A DNA stretch of 64,000 bases from Acephala macrosclerotiorum (Eukaryota > Ascomycota > Leotiomycetes > Helotiales > Mollisiaceae), in NCBI GenBank assembly GCA_014904845.1, contig MU119253.1:124001-188000 (forward strand), given 5' to 3'. Under the pieces are notes generated by a model that did no database searches, was not told the origin of the DNA, and saw only the letters and a program-made list of their open reading frames with translations. A program made the position numbers and the translations under genes. Shown here in pieces: positions 21,387-33,446 of the stretch; within the stretch, counting starts at the first letter, position 1; each line of letters opens with the position of its first letter.

Positions 21387-22165
21387 GATTCTTCCAAAGC
21401 ATAATCAGTCACCCCCTGAAGCTCAGAAATGAGATCTCATGGAAAGAGGACAAGTACAGATGAGAAACATGCATGATGAATTTCAAGATGGGGGTCGCTA
21501 GTGTGGTGAGATTCACGCCGCATAAGAATGGGTAGACGCTAGTGGAGAGCTCGTATACGGCAGTAATTTCAGCCAATCATTGCAGGCTTACCCACACCAT
21601 TACTTCCACGGTTCCGCGTATTTGCAGCACATTCATTCGATTCGCCCAATTCGATGGCACGGCAGCCTCATTTCAGTTATCAGCGAATGGGCGACGATTT
21701 TGTAGAAGCTTTCTAGCCCTGAAAAAAAAACCTGTTGCTGGTACTGTACCTAGGTACTCTCGCTGACAGGCAAGGAGGCCCCTGAACGAGTCCCTGAAGC
21801 TTAGCGACCCCTACCGAAGAACCCACCGCGCACTCTAATCTTGAGTAGGTACGTGAAAATCACAGTTGTTAGTCAGAGGACAAGGATATTCAGTTGGCAG
21901 TCATACTTGAGATGCATGACTTTAAATAAATATGCTTTGTTTCCTTTGGGAAGCAAGACTGGAAGTATCACGATGCTTGGGACCGGAACTGTGAGGTAGA
22001 GCTGGCGGAATGTTCCCTGCTATGACCCTCGAACAATTGACATTGAAACAAGCAATGGCGACAAGCATAATAGTTGTTCTTCCTCCCTTGGCTCAGGAGT
22101 ATCACTCCATTGAGCAAAAATTGTTTAGCAATCTTGTTACTACAAATGATAGTGACAACCTGAAC
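21387..22165. other. Intergenic, no gene recognised
   Basis: About 780 bp upstream of the monooxygenase and downstream of the NADase. Contains an A9 run at about 21722-21730. No supported gene. Confidence 0.5.
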
Positions 22166-23012
22166 CTAGTTGAGAGTGACCCTCGAAAGGTATCCGCCGT
22201 TGATCAACCCCAACACGTTCGTATACATATTATACTGCACTCCTTGTCCCGGCTGTCCAAACCATGGCGCAATAGGTCCCGCTAGAGTATCTAACGACTT
22301 CGTGACATTGTAGACGTGGTAATTGTACGGCCATCTGATGACAACACCAGTCAATAATCTTGAACAGGATTCTTGGAGCAAGAAGGGACACTCACGTTGG
22401 GCTTGAAGCTGGAGTGTCCAAATTACTAGGCGGTAGCGCTCTCTGCATATATGGAGCACCATAGGGCGACATGAAGCTTCCATATTCAGATCCGAAACGG
22501 TCGAGGAGACTACCAACTGGCAGAGTGATATTGGCTTCGATAGGTGCTGAAGAAGTGCTCAATTGGAACCCGTTGTCGATTGGGTAAATATATGAATTTG
22601 TGGTGGCGTTGTACCATTTTGAAAGGAAGTCACCAGGGCAGAGGCCGCCGAACCGATCGTAGGTCGCAAGTTCGCTGCCGAGTACCAGTTTCGTTGGAAG
22701 TCTCTTGGGTCCGAGACGAGTATCACCGCAGACGTAGTCATGAATGAGGGTCTGGTTGTTTAAAGTACCAGCACAGTAGTCTGTAATGTGTTCCGTCAGC
22801 TCTTCGATTGTTATCAGGTTACCTACTTAGTGATCGAGCAGGTCTGATCATTATAACCTTCATCCATATAAGTATCAAGGTTCCTTACCTGGACACTGTG
22901 CGGTGTTTGCAGTAGAGACAGCACCACGACCCCCAATTTTCAACTTCGACGACGGAGAAGCTTGAGCCACGACGAGCAAGCCGAAAATGGAAAAGACGGA
23001 TTGAAACTGCAT
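22166..23012 (-). CDS. Secreted TNT-domain NAD glycohydrolase
   Basis: Exons 23012-22889, 22780-22396 and 22334-22166 (introns 108 and 61 bp) give 225 residues. The signal peptide is MQFQSVFSIFGLLVVAQA, followed by a short variable region. The rest matches the fungal group of TNT-domain proteins, secreted or surface NADases that cleave NAD to nicotinamide and ADP-ribose: YVCGDTRLGPKRLPT, YDRFGGLCPGDFL, LDRFGSEYGSFMSPYGAPY, RALPPSNL, YNYHVY and APWFGQPGQGVQY. Cys residues (DYCAG, VCGD, GLCPG) suggest disulfides. The Arg, Arg and Gln positions associated with activity in the family appear to be kept (DRFGG, DRFGSEYG, GQGVQY). The biological target in fungi is unsettled; defence or competition is an inference. 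Confidence 0.85.
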
Positions 23013-25598
23013 TTTCGAGAGAAAAAGACTCGTAAAGCAATTCGCTCAGAACGTACTCGAGCCTCCAACCAAGTCGAGACCCAAGACCTTATATGATGGG
23101 CTCCTTCGGAGATCATTTCCGATCTAGGAGAGTGAGACAACATGTATAGCTATGTTTCTTTCCTGTATAACTAGATTCTCCACTCCCTTGATCTACCACT
23201 CGATCTTATCGCAGGCGAGGCGGATCATCACCATCACGGGTAGATGCGCCCTTTGTGTGACTGCATATCCCATTACGAAGCACTTTCCTCCCGCTCTTGT
23301 GGAAGCTTAATGAAAAACTGCTGGAACACTGATTCAACTAGAGCCTCGGCTTTGGCGCATCCTGCAGCTGCGTCTGATTCATCACACCGCAATCTTGTCT
23401 CCAAGATTCGAGCTCGCCGAATTTCTTGACTTGAATATCTGAAAAGTCAGTGAAGACTTCAAGCTCGTGGTCTGCTGCGGCAGTGATGCAAAAGAGAATG
23501 AGGCGAACGTTCATGGTGTGCACAATCTCGATGTGAATTTGAGATCAGGTCGCGCTCCACCACGAAAAGAGATTTCCATGGAAATGAAACATGTCTTGAG
23601 ATGGTCATCGAATGAGACATGGCGCTCGCCAAAGCCGCTCGTCGACGAGTAACCTTATGGCGTCTATGCTGTTCCGAATGAGAGGATTTTGAAGGAACAC
23701 TGAAAAATTAGCTGCAGTTTGAGCGATCTCTTACTGAAAACAACAAGGCTCGCCATAGAATCTGAACATTGACCCCGAAGTGCTTCAAAAATCAATATAA
23801 ATTTGTCAGAGATTCCTCGACAGTGCACAGCTTGCGCCACTTGCACGGGACGAGAACACTTTGTCTTGGCACGCCATTAAATCTGCATGGAAAAAGACGC
23901 CACTGCATAAGAAAACCAAACAACCATAAAAGCGGCCGGAAACGAGGCTCGGGAGTGTTCCGGGCTTCTCTTACAGTGCTGAAGTTGCTTGAAGAAGCTG
24001 TAAGCTTAGACTAAGTAGAAGATTATACCCCACTGTAGTATGAATAGGAAACAGATATTGCAGAGAATGCGGCCGAAAGTAAAGACAATAAAAATCAATT
24101 CCCACAAAGATGAAGGCCAGAGGAACAGGATGCCTAGGTTTGTCGGTCTCCGAAGGCCGATTCTCTTTCGACGTTAAGATTGGCCAAATGATATTCTCAA
24201 AGAAGAGAAAGGCAACGTACTGCACTACTACACCGGAAGATTTCCGTGCAGGAGCGAGTATTTCTTACTAGCAACTAAGAAGGAGAAGCTGAGAGCGTCA
24301 AAGAAATCCGAGAGGAGGGAAGGCCGGCTGCACACGCGGGACCTGCGGGATGGACCACTCACCGATCATTTGAATCTCGGAAATCCTCAGTCTAAACCCC
24401 AAAATGACCTCCCTCGCAGATCTTTGATCCCCGGACGACGCCGATAGACCACAGTAGCTTCAACGCTTCGACAACAGGCTAATAAAGAAGACTTTACCTG
24501 CACGGGTGCAACACGAGGCGAAAGCCTTGCGAGTCCTAAGAGACACCCTAGACACCATTGGAGGCAACTCGTCGTGGCTTCTGATTGTAGAATTGATCTT
24601 TATGATTAGATTGGCATCAAGTGGCTGATTTTGAAAAAGCAACTTTTGCGGCTATGCATGAAATGGCCATAGCGGGCTGACCGAAGGCTGGGCGATTGGC
24701 ACACCGAGGCCCGGCCTTGAAGACTTTTCTCCGGGCGATTATATTCCGCTGTTATCGTCGGCGCGATCAGAACTCGAGGCTTCTGGATCTCTGGGAGGTG
24801 GGTATAAGGGTTTCCCTTTTCGCAAAGTTAAAAGTCGAATCTGAATTCTAGAAGCGGTTGCAACCGAAAGTTTAATTGAACTGTCTGATAAATGTCGAGG
24901 CAGTGCTTGAGTGAACTACAAACGCGCTCGCGCAGTCCCTGAGACGAACTGAGATCTTATCCCCACCAATGATCGCTGCGGCGATCTGCAAACGAGGTCC
25001 CCCGCAAAAACAACCCTTTTGCTTTCCGCTTCTGCTAGTGATACCGGATGAATTCAGGAACTAATGCTGGCTAGTTGAGACGAGGAGATAAAAACCTTTT
25101 CCGAGACTTGCTACACGATTGTAGCTTAACACAATCCTGCAAGCAGACTGATAACCTGAAGATGACGGACGCTACTATGTGTAGAGTCAATTATGGAGAA
25201 GATCCGTGCACCTTGTAGTTAGAAGGGGAATCAAACATGTAGTAAAGGAACTCCTGAATAGAATCCTATATGCGGGGTAATATGAAAGAGATTTTGCCCG
25301 ACGCCACAGAACGTGGAGTGGTTCATTCCGGCATGCGAAACGGGCACAACACTGTCTCACTGTCTTATGAACCTTGTAGCCCTTGTTGTAGGTATGGGGA
25401 AGAAGCCTCCCGAGAAAATACCCTTTCTCCTTGATAGCTTGCAGATATGCAGTCCTTGAACCAGCTGCACCCAACTGGCACATGCGTCTTCCAGGTACAG
25501 ATAAAGACCCTTCGGCCCGGGTATCTGCCGGTACCTCGATGACAAGTCTCCACTCAGGTGGCGACCTACCAAATATATTTGATATTGCGTTCTGAAGG
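23013..25598. other. Long intergenic region, no gene recognised
   Basis: About 2.6 kb. All frames are short. Minus-strand frames at 23338-23514 (MNVRLILFCITAAADHEL) and 23971-24225 have some protein-like character but no recognised domain or convincing gene structure. It may contain decayed genes. No repeat with clear ends is seen. Confidence 0.45.
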
Positions 25599-26871
25599 AT
25601 GGAGATCACGGGAAAGTATAGCCATATGATGAGTCTAAATACCACCAGTACGGTACGTATATTGTCAAGTGTTGCCGTCATGGTTGAGCATCGCTTACAC
25701 GCCCACAGATTCCTCCCGATGCCTCCTTCCTCGCCCAATCCCGAGTGCCAGAAATATTGTTCGGCAGCATCTTTCCAGCTCTAGTAGCAACCATCTTTGT
25801 TCTTGGTCAATTCTATTCCAGAATTATCCTACTACTCAGATATTGGGGAGGGGGTGACACTTGGGTACTCATATCATGGGTGATTAGATGTCTTCACTTC
25901 CTTCAGCCGCCCGAACTGAGTAGATCAGATCACTAGTATCATTGTCCTGACAGCTCTCAACTGCGAGTTGACGCGTTTTGGCTCCGGAAAACATGTAGAA
26001 GCGGCCAGTCTCGCAAGTCTGGCTCCCTCGGTAACGATTGGGTTCGCTGCTCGACTTCTATATCAGTTCGCCGTGACGAACACGAAGCTTGGAATCTGTG
26101 ATTTCTATCACCGTGTCTTCCAAGACCGCAGGAGTAAGATCTTTGTCTGGACGATGACTGCTTATATCACTGCGTACCCAGTCCCTTATGGTTGCAATCA
26201 TTCTTCAATGCAGTCCTATCGAGGGTGAGTACTTTCTACTCTGCCCCCAGATATATTCATGAAGACAGAGACTTATTCTGTACAGGTGCGTGGAAACCAG
26301 CTCCAGCGAGATGTCGTGAAGGCCCACCTCGGAGATCCTCGGCATCTTCGCTGACATCGGCCTCCTCGTCTTCGTCATTCCTAGAATCTGTAAATGTCAC
26401 TTTGCTCCTCCTTATCGTCCATTGCTGACCAGATTCCAGTGTCACTCAAACTCCCCAAGTAACAGAAGTTCTCCCTCCTTGCCGTCTGCTGTCTCAGCAT
26501 CCTCGTCATCATCGCAGCCATTATCCGGCTAGTTCACATTCTGAAAGTACTCAACAGTACAGACACCCCATGGGATAGCTACAATATCTCGATCTGGACT
26601 TTTGCTGAGGTCAACGTCGGACTATTTTGCGCTTCTGCTCCCGCTACAAAACCACTGCTCAAGAAATTTTTTTCCAGGATTAGGCTTTTCGTCGAATCGC
26701 TCCGCTTCTCAGGGGAACCCGACCATGGCATATGCTAGAGATAAGATGGCTTCGAGAAGAAGACAACCAAATAGGGGCGGCGGCTTTGAGATGACGAGTG
26801 AGACTGAACTTGACTCGGAATTTGGCGAACTCTCAAAGGAGAATGTGAAGGACAGGCATGAAACTTTCTAG
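25599..26871 (+). pseudogene. Fungal rhodopsin-like integral membrane protein, decayed
   Basis: Exons 25599-25652, 25709-25879 and from 25929 join in phase and read as the N-terminal half of the large fungal family of seven-helix membrane proteins (SAT4/PTH11-like domain): PDASFLAQSRVPEI, GSIFPALVATIFVLGQFYSR, LTRFGSGKHVEAAS and KLGICDFYHRVFQDRRS. Near 26180 the frame must slip to continue as SLMVAIILQCSPIE, and the next block LGIFADIGLLVFVIP is followed by LKLPK and a TAA at 26460-26462. Beyond that the frame still reads QKFSLLAVCCLSILVIIAA, TPWDSYNISIWTFAEVNVG and APATKPLLKKFFSR, with a charged tail ending near 26871. One frameshift plus one stop indicates a recent pseudogene. Confidence 0.7.
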
Positions 26872-27265
26872 GTGAGCGGAAGTGAGAGGGAGTCGAAGAG
26901 CCTGAAGGATAGTGATCATGAGAATAGAGCTACGACCTGCGCAAGCGGAGAGCCTTGCTGATAGTCCGGTATATATGTCACCTGAGATAAGGAGGACGGT
27001 CAACGTCTGGGTAGGGGCGAGACTGAGGAGTGAAGGGTTGGCGGTGGGGCAGCTTGGTGGTGTGGAGAAGTTCGAGCGTGTTTGATGTTTCTCAATGCTG
27101 GGTAGGAGGGATGGATGGCGATGTGGTGTTCGTGGCGAGGAGTTTTCACTGTCATTTCATAGTCAATGCCCCGCATTGTTGTCATTGGTAGCGAAGAATG
27201 GTTGTGCTCAAAATGGAAGCATTAATACCCGAAAATAATCGATACCTGTTAGTATGTTCAAGTAC
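26872..27265. other. Intergenic between convergent genes
   Basis: No gene seen; 3' flanks of the rhodopsin-like pseudogene and the MFS transporter. Confidence 0.5.
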
Positions 27266-29436
27266 CTATAGTACGTAGCGGAAATCCTTATTCTGAAACT
27301 CAGTCTTGTCCTGCATTCCGGCTTCGTTGCTGTTCTCCTTATCTGCAGGACCATAAGTCCTGTCTCGGTACCTGTTTGTGAAGAACATGTACGCTGCGGC
27401 CAATTAGTACAACAATTCTCAATAAGGCACAAAGGGTTCTCACCAAGTAGAGCAAGGTGACATCCAAGCTTGATCGAGTACCCCACCAACAGTCCAATTG
27501 TCGCACCCTCGTAATTCGGAGCCTGATTCTCCTTCACAACAAATGGTCCCGCAAAGTTGCCCCAGCAATACGCGGTGCTTTAACAATTCATATCAGCAAC
27601 ATCTAACCAACAAGGAGACACAGCGAACTTACAAGACCATCGCACTAGCAAAACTTCGATGTGTGTACCCAGCCATATTGGAGTTCAAAGTCACCAAACT
27701 GACGGTGAAACCCACACTCTGTGAGTTCACCAACCAGAAACTCACAAGCCTTCCCCAAGTGTTCGATCTTGGTAAATACGCCATGCAGCCTGCTGCGACG
27801 GTGCACACGATGTTTGCCGCTGTCGCGGTGAGGAGACGAGAGTTTGGGACATTCAGGGTGATGATTCCGCCGATCAAGAGGGCGATGACTTGTACAGCGT
27901 CTCCGACGGACTTCAATTCTGTAGTTCTGGTGGTGGAGAATCCGAGGTCTCGGATGATGACTGTAGAAAAAGAGTTAACGACTCCGTTGGGAATGGCTCT
28001 GGTGCCTTGTCAGTGGTAGTATCTCGCTAGCAAGGAGAGGTAACTTACGCAGCAAAGACGGAGATAAAAAGAATCAGAGCTTTTGGATCTACGAAGGCTA
28101 CGAGAACTTGCTCCTTCACAAACTTCTTGTTCTTGATTCCAGTTTCATTTCCCGCTACACGTTTCACTGCGATAAGGCGTTCGCGGTCGTTAAAGAAGCG
28201 AGCATTCGAGGGTGCATCGGGGAGGAAGAAGAATATGATGAAGGCCCAGAGACATGTCGCTCCTCCAAGCTGGCAGACCGGTAGTGAAAGGAGCGAAAGA
28301 CGGAGGGGAAAATTCTTACGATGAAGAAAATGAGCTCCCAACGCTCCGGTCTCAAGTCAGCAGGAAGTTTTGATACGCCCATTGAGATGTATGAACCGAT
28401 GATCCCACCCCAGCCAAGTGATGAGCTGTGAAATATGTTATTGTTTGCTTCAAGGCGGGAGAATGATAGGTAGACATACTACCAAATGCATTGACGAAGC
28501 GGTATCTCTTTTCTGGTGTACCAGAATCCAGTCATAAGTGTAAGTCCTCTGCACTGAACATCAGTACTGTAAACAAAAAGGCAGGGTCCCTGATACTTAC
28601 GGTGTCACGGCAGCTTCAAAAATTCCCATGATGACTAGAAGGCAGTATTAGCAATCAAAGGTATACCTCGAATGAATCAAGGTTCATACATCTTACTCCA
28701 ACTGATGAATATTAGCATACGACCAAGGTTGGGGTTCCACTCGTGTGATAGACTTACGTGCACTTGAAAAGCTTCGACATTGGGTCATTATCAGAACCAT
28801 GATACCCCACATCAAGCAGCTGATGGCAAGAATCCTCTGGGCAGGAAAGCGTCCGATGAGCCAACCGCAAGGGTATTGGCCAAAAAAATATCCGGCATAG
28901 ACCACTGATCACACATCAGTAACAAATAGGCCAAAGTTTGTTCTGGCATGCTTACTCGCAGAGAGGTAGTTGAACTGTTGTCCTTTGAGACCCAATGCTT
29001 TCTGATATCCGAACAAATTCGCGTAGTTCAAGGCTGTTTTATCCATGAATTGCAAAGCTTGAGTGATGAGGAAGATAGGGAGAATGACAAGGTCGATTTT
29101 CCATCGTACTCGATTGCTCTGATTCCCAAGTCAGCACAGCGTAGCTCGTTTGCTGGAGCTGGAAGACCAACCTCCTTATTCGAGAATTCCATGTGAAGAC
29201 CTTCCTGATATGCATGATACCCAACGGCATCATCCTGAATAGAGTGAGTGATTGCTTTCATAGGTTTCGGTTTGCTAGGGTTTGATGCATACCTCGTTGA
29301 CAATTTGAAGTTCCTGCTTCTGGTCTACATTGCTCTCGAACCTCTCAATCGGCTTCTCGATCTCACCCTCGTTCTGAAGCTGACCTGGATGTGCAGCCTC
29401 CATTTCGTTGAATTGGGGCTTCATACTCGCCGTCAT
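27266..29436 (-). CDS. MFS transporter, allantoate-permease family
   Basis: Eleven exons in minus order: 29436-29293, 29234-29172, 29118-28956, 28904-28758, 28634-28601, 28548-28483, 28425-28320, 28269-28049, 27998-27633, 27577-27444 and 27393-27266. They keep phase throughout and give 523 residues. The protein belongs to the Dal5/TNA1-like anion:cation symporter branch of the major facilitator superfamily, which takes up carboxylates, ureides and vitamins across the plasma membrane. Landmarks: RVRWKIDLVILPIFLI, LQFMDKTALNYAN, GQYPCGWLIGRFP, IMGIFEAAVTPGLTL, the central loop with FFLPDAPSNARF, then RDLGFSTT, TATAANIVCTVA, YCWGNFAGPF and the tail FFTNRYRDRTYGP. The N- and C-terminal tails are charged and cytosolic. 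Exon 5 is only 34 nt and intron 4 (123 bp) contains two branch-site-like TGCTAAT motifs. It is divergent from the dienelactone hydrolase gene 560 bp away. Confidence 0.88.
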
Positions 29437-29998
29437 GACTGCGATAGCGACAAAATCTCGGTACGCTGGGAGAAAAGAGACAACACTCTAGGAGAAAGGT
29501 GATTGCGACTTGCAACCCTGGAGAAGAAAAGGTTGCAGATCCTCCCCATATTTATCAAAGCATTAAGCATAAGGCCAAGGCCCAACAAATAATGGAGAAG
29601 GGTCGTGCAGCTGTCGTCCGGGGCAGATGCGGAGAAGGGCCGAGAGGAGGTCGCGGTGTGAAGGTTGAATCCCGCGGCCATTCGCCGATGCCAAGAGTGG
29701 CGCCGCTTTGGGCGAGGTGTGGTGTCGTACCAAGACGGTTGCATGCATCCTTGACATGATGAGGCGGGGCAGTTCCGAAGATGGGGATGCATCCGATCAA
29801 CTTTTTGTGAAGTATAGTGGGATGAAGAAGTTCAAGATGCATCTTCATGAGATTGTTCGATTTTGCTTGACTTGTTCTTTTGGCTGATTCCTCTCCGTAC
29901 GGGGAAATTCTTAAGAAAAATCCAGTTTCTATAATCCTCTTCCTCAATTTCAGTATAAACTCTTAGAAAACTATCCAATCCATCAGATATTCAAGATC
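29437..29998. promoter_or_regulatory. Bidirectional promoter, transporter and hydrolase
   Basis: 562 bp separate the two divergent start codons. A shared promoter would allow co-regulation of uptake and hydrolysis, possibly by the Zn2Cys6 protein at 33447. Inverted CGG-type half-sites can be found, but none stands out enough to assign. Confidence 0.4.
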
Positions 29999-30997
29999 AT
30001 GGGAGAAGAATATCTGGCAATGCCTTCAGGACCTTGCTGTCTGAAAGGCACTATTCATCAAGGAAATCCAACGGGCAAATACGCAACAATTGCCGACGTC
30101 GAAACATACATCGCCACCCCCCCTCAAGGCAAGGCCAATGGGCACATCTTGTTGTACTTCCCTGATGTCTGGGGACTTTTCAACAACGGGCTTCTAATAA
30201 TGGACGGTTTCGCTGCTGCTGGATATTTGGTGCTTGGTTTGGATTACTTTCGCGGGGCAAGCTGACTTGACATTCTTGGACGGAGAGATGCTGAAAGTGT
30301 TATCATAGGACCCAGTCTGGAAGCATAGGAAGGATAGGAAAGATACTACTACTGATCCGGGTTTCGATTATGAGGCTTGGAAGAAGAAGCATACGGCTTT
30401 CGCCGATGAAACTGTTCCAAAATGGGTCAACGAGGTGAAGGAAAAATATGGAAAGTCGGAAACGAAATATGCATGTGTTGGGTAAGTAGTCTATGCACCC
30501 TCAATTGGCAATACGTACTAATGAGTTTCAAGTTATTGCTTTGGGGCTCCGTACGTTTGCAATGAGCTGGCCGGTGACACTGTCACAGCTGGGGCTTTTG
30601 CACACCCCGCATTCTTGAAAGAACATCACTTCTTTAATCTCAAAAGTAAGTACAGGTCCCAAATGAACAAAGTTGTAAAACTTACTCTGGCTACTTCAGA
30701 GCCGTTATTTCTCTCGTGCTCTGAGATTGATCACACTTTTGACACGCAATCTCGGAGGAGAGCTATCGATATCCTGCAAGAGATCAAAGTTCCGTACCAG
30801 ACTCAGCTGTTTCAAGGTGTTGAGCATGGTTTCGCTTTACGTGGAAATATGGAAAAGCCTTATGAGCGTGAGTTGATCCTCCATCCTATTTTTGGTTGTT
30901 CGATGGAACTTGAGTTATGCTAATGTGTGTAGGATATGTGAAGGAGCAGAGCTTGGACGGTATTATTAAGTGGTTCGACTTCTGGCTGTCGCAATAA
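29999..30997 (+). CDS. Dienelactone hydrolase family protein
   Basis: Exons 29999-30256, 30309-30481, 30533-30645, 30700-30867 and 30933-30997 give 258 residues, the normal length. It is an alpha/beta hydrolase of the dienelactone hydrolase type, which opens lactone rings in aromatic or lactone breakdown. Seen: LLYFPDVWGLFNN, AGYLVLGLDYFRG, nucleophile context YCFGAPY (Cys, the DLH hallmark, spliced at its first Gly), the Asp region SEIDHTF and the catalytic His in VEHGFALRG. Intron 1 has a GC-AG boundary (GGG/gcaagc), with the join GDPVWKHR reading perfectly. Neighbouring transporter, dehydrogenase and regulator suggest a catabolic role; the true substrate is unknown. Confidence 0.9.
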
Positions 30998-31535
30998 ATT
31001 ATCAGACTCGATAGGATCGCCTTTAGATTTATAATACAATTTAGTTATGTTCCTCAATTGTCCTTTGTCCCTTTGGATTGCTTGTTCGTAATAAAGTCAC
31101 ACATTTGTGTACGAAAATAGCGTCAGGCTTTGGTCCTTATGTGTTACCTCGTTAGCGAGTCGATCAGAGCTTCAGGGGCCTGAACGCTAGAGTTCCAGGC
31201 TAGGAAGCACTAAAGTTCCCCGCACTTAGGCGTCGACGCCACCACATATGCCCAGACATTTACCATCAGAGCCGCGATTCCTGAAGTTGATTGAACTCTA
31301 TGAAAACTTCCGCGGCCACACTCCGAGGTGCGCGAAGTCAACATCTAGTGGCGGCGATCCGCCGAATCGTCTCGTGACAATGTTGATCTCGGGATACGGC
31401 ACCAGCGGAGTTTCGAATGAAGCTTCGAATTTATACACTTCATGCTTCGGCATACTTAAGAAACTGTAGAAGAATTGACGTTGTTATCTGAAAGTGTTTG
31501 AAACGTTCCCAGATCTAGAAACATACACAATAACA
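30998..31535. other. Intergenic region
   Basis: About 540 bp between the hydrolase and the dehydrogenase on the same strand. No further gene. Confidence 0.5.
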
Positions 31536-32666
31536 ATGGCGTCTAAACCAAAGCCAGCGTTCGACTTCTCAGGCGAGGTGGCAATCGTGACCGGAGCTGG
31601 ATCTCGAATGGCCGGTACTTTCCTTCTATCCTCTGCTAACTCTTCCAATATACTAATATGTGATAGGCGAGATTGGAAACGGCAGAGCAACAGCAATCCT
31701 CCTCGCCCGCCAAGGAGCAAAAGTCGCCCTCCTCGACTACAACACCGAATGGGCAGCCGAAACGAAACGCATGATCTCTGCCGAAGGTGGCATCTCAGAA
31801 GTGATACAAACGGATGTCGCGGATGAAGGATCTTGCAAGAATGCTGTAGCTAGGACGATTGAGTTGTTTGGGAGTGTTCATATTTTGGTTAATATTGGTA
31901 AGCGAGCCCCTATTTAGGTGACCTGAAGAAAGGGTAACGTTGACGAGAGGATAGTTGGTGTTGGTGGTGCTATGGGTGATGCGACGAAGATTGATATGAA
32001 TGCTTGGGATAGGGATTTTAGGATTAATGTTACGAGTATGGTTCTCATGTGCAGACATGCCATTCCGGAGATGAGGAAGAATGGTAGAGGGGCGATTGTG
32101 AATATGGCTTCTGTCAGTGGACGTAAGTACGCCTTCCGGGACTTAAATCTCGATACTAAGTTGGGGTAATCAGTCCTTGGAGGCAACCCAAGTTTGCTTT
32201 ATCCGACATCGAAAGGAGCTATCATTCAAATGACGCGGGCGATGGCAGCTCAACATGGGCCTGAGAATATCAGAGTAAATTGTGTCGCGCCAGGAATGGT
32301 CTTTACACCGATGGTGAGGGAAAGAGGGATGACGGATGAGATGCGGCAAGCACGAATCAACCAGAATCTGATGAAGCAGGAAGGTACTGGCTGGGACGTG
32401 GGATATGGTAAGTCTCAACTTGCCTCTGGTATTGAACTCTCCTGACCGTCGGCAGCGATATTATTCTTGTGTAGTAAAGAAGCAAAGTGGATTACTGGTC
32501 TCATCATGCCCGTAGATGGAGGTGTAAGTATATTTATGCCCAGAAAGAGATGAAGTGAGGCTGATAAAACTTCTTATAGACTACTGCTGGGAAGGCAGAT
32601 AGACCGGCGTTGAAAGCGGACGTTTTGGCAGAGAGGAATACAGGAATACCCAACAATAAGCTGTAA
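31536..32666 (+). CDS. Short-chain dehydrogenase/reductase
   Basis: Exons 31536-31614, 31667-31897, 31955-32122, 32174-32407, 32456-32523 and 32580-32666 (introns 48-57 bp) give 288 residues. It is a classical SDR, an NAD(P)-dependent oxidoreductase. Seen: the cofactor loop VTGAGSRMAGEIGNGRA near residue 20, the Asp at the end of strand 2 (VALLDYN, favouring NAD over NADP), the DRDFRINVTS stretch, IVNMASVSG with the catalytic Ser, YPTSKGA with Tyr and Lys near residue 170, and PGMVFTPM. The loop has three extra residues compared with the usual TGxxxGxG spacing. The C-terminal extension after VDGG is short. It lies in the putative cluster with the hydrolase, transporter and activator. Confidence 0.9.
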
Positions 32667-33446
32667 AAATTTATTTGAACTCAATTTCGACATAAATCGT
32701 ACAATTTCCGATCAATTTTGTCTGAGTCTGGGTGCACGAGAGCTTGCCTTACCACCCACCTTTGCCTTCGACTTCCAATTGCGGGGTAAAGGATATCAAG
32801 AAGCCTGACCCATGGCTGCACCACGAGGCTGCAGAAATGACTGCATGGAACCAACAATGATATTGAACTCGAAATGCACAAGGAAGACTCGTCGGTCGTC
32901 ATCCCCAAATCAAGCTAAAGTTTACATTGAGGTATTAGGTAGGCAAGGAAGGAACGTTGGCGGGCACTCTCCTAATCCTTCCAGGCTCCTGGATGATTTT
33001 CAGTGCTTTTAGCACCATTTCTTCAGGGACATCAAACACTAAAATTTCCAGTGCTTTGGCTGCCCCCTTGACGGACTACAACCCCTCTATCTCAGAAAAT
33101 GTCCTTCTTCTCGGTCTCGATCCATCAGTTGGTTTGTTCTGAACCTCCCGGGGTGCCGGCAAGAGCGCCCAAGATGGGGTAAGCGGGGCACCCCCCCTTT
33201 TGTGGAGTCCCCATAACCTGGACAACTGGGTGTGGTCAGCACTTGGCACGCTACCGGACTTGGTGAGCCTGGAACTTCAAATCCCGAATACCTTGCTCTT
33301 CACCATCATCATACCTGCGACCCAAAGGGAGGGTCTGTAGTGCTCTATTCAATCCACAGGATGCCTTGAAATGTACCCAGAAACATGCGAAGTCCTGCCT
33401 TGCGAACGACATTCAGAACAATCAGTAAATTGAGTCGTGACCCGTC
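32667..33446. other. Intergenic region
   Basis: 780 bp without a supported gene. Upstream of the activator gene. Confidence 0.5.

Noticed and set aside
23338..23514. Minus-strand 58-codon frame starting MNVRLILFCITAAA, possible small secreted peptide
   Set aside because: The signal-like stretch is short and weak, only two Cys follow, and there is no supporting gene structure or recognised homologue.
25187..25738. 183-codon minus-strand ORF
   Set aside because: It overlaps the real exons of the rhodopsin-like pseudogene on the other strand and has no recognisable domain or intron signals.
28691..28703. A 5-6 nt microexon inside intron 4 of the MFS gene, suggested by two branch-site-like motifs
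   Set aside because: Using it breaks the phase of the following exon; a single 123-bp intron keeps the frame.
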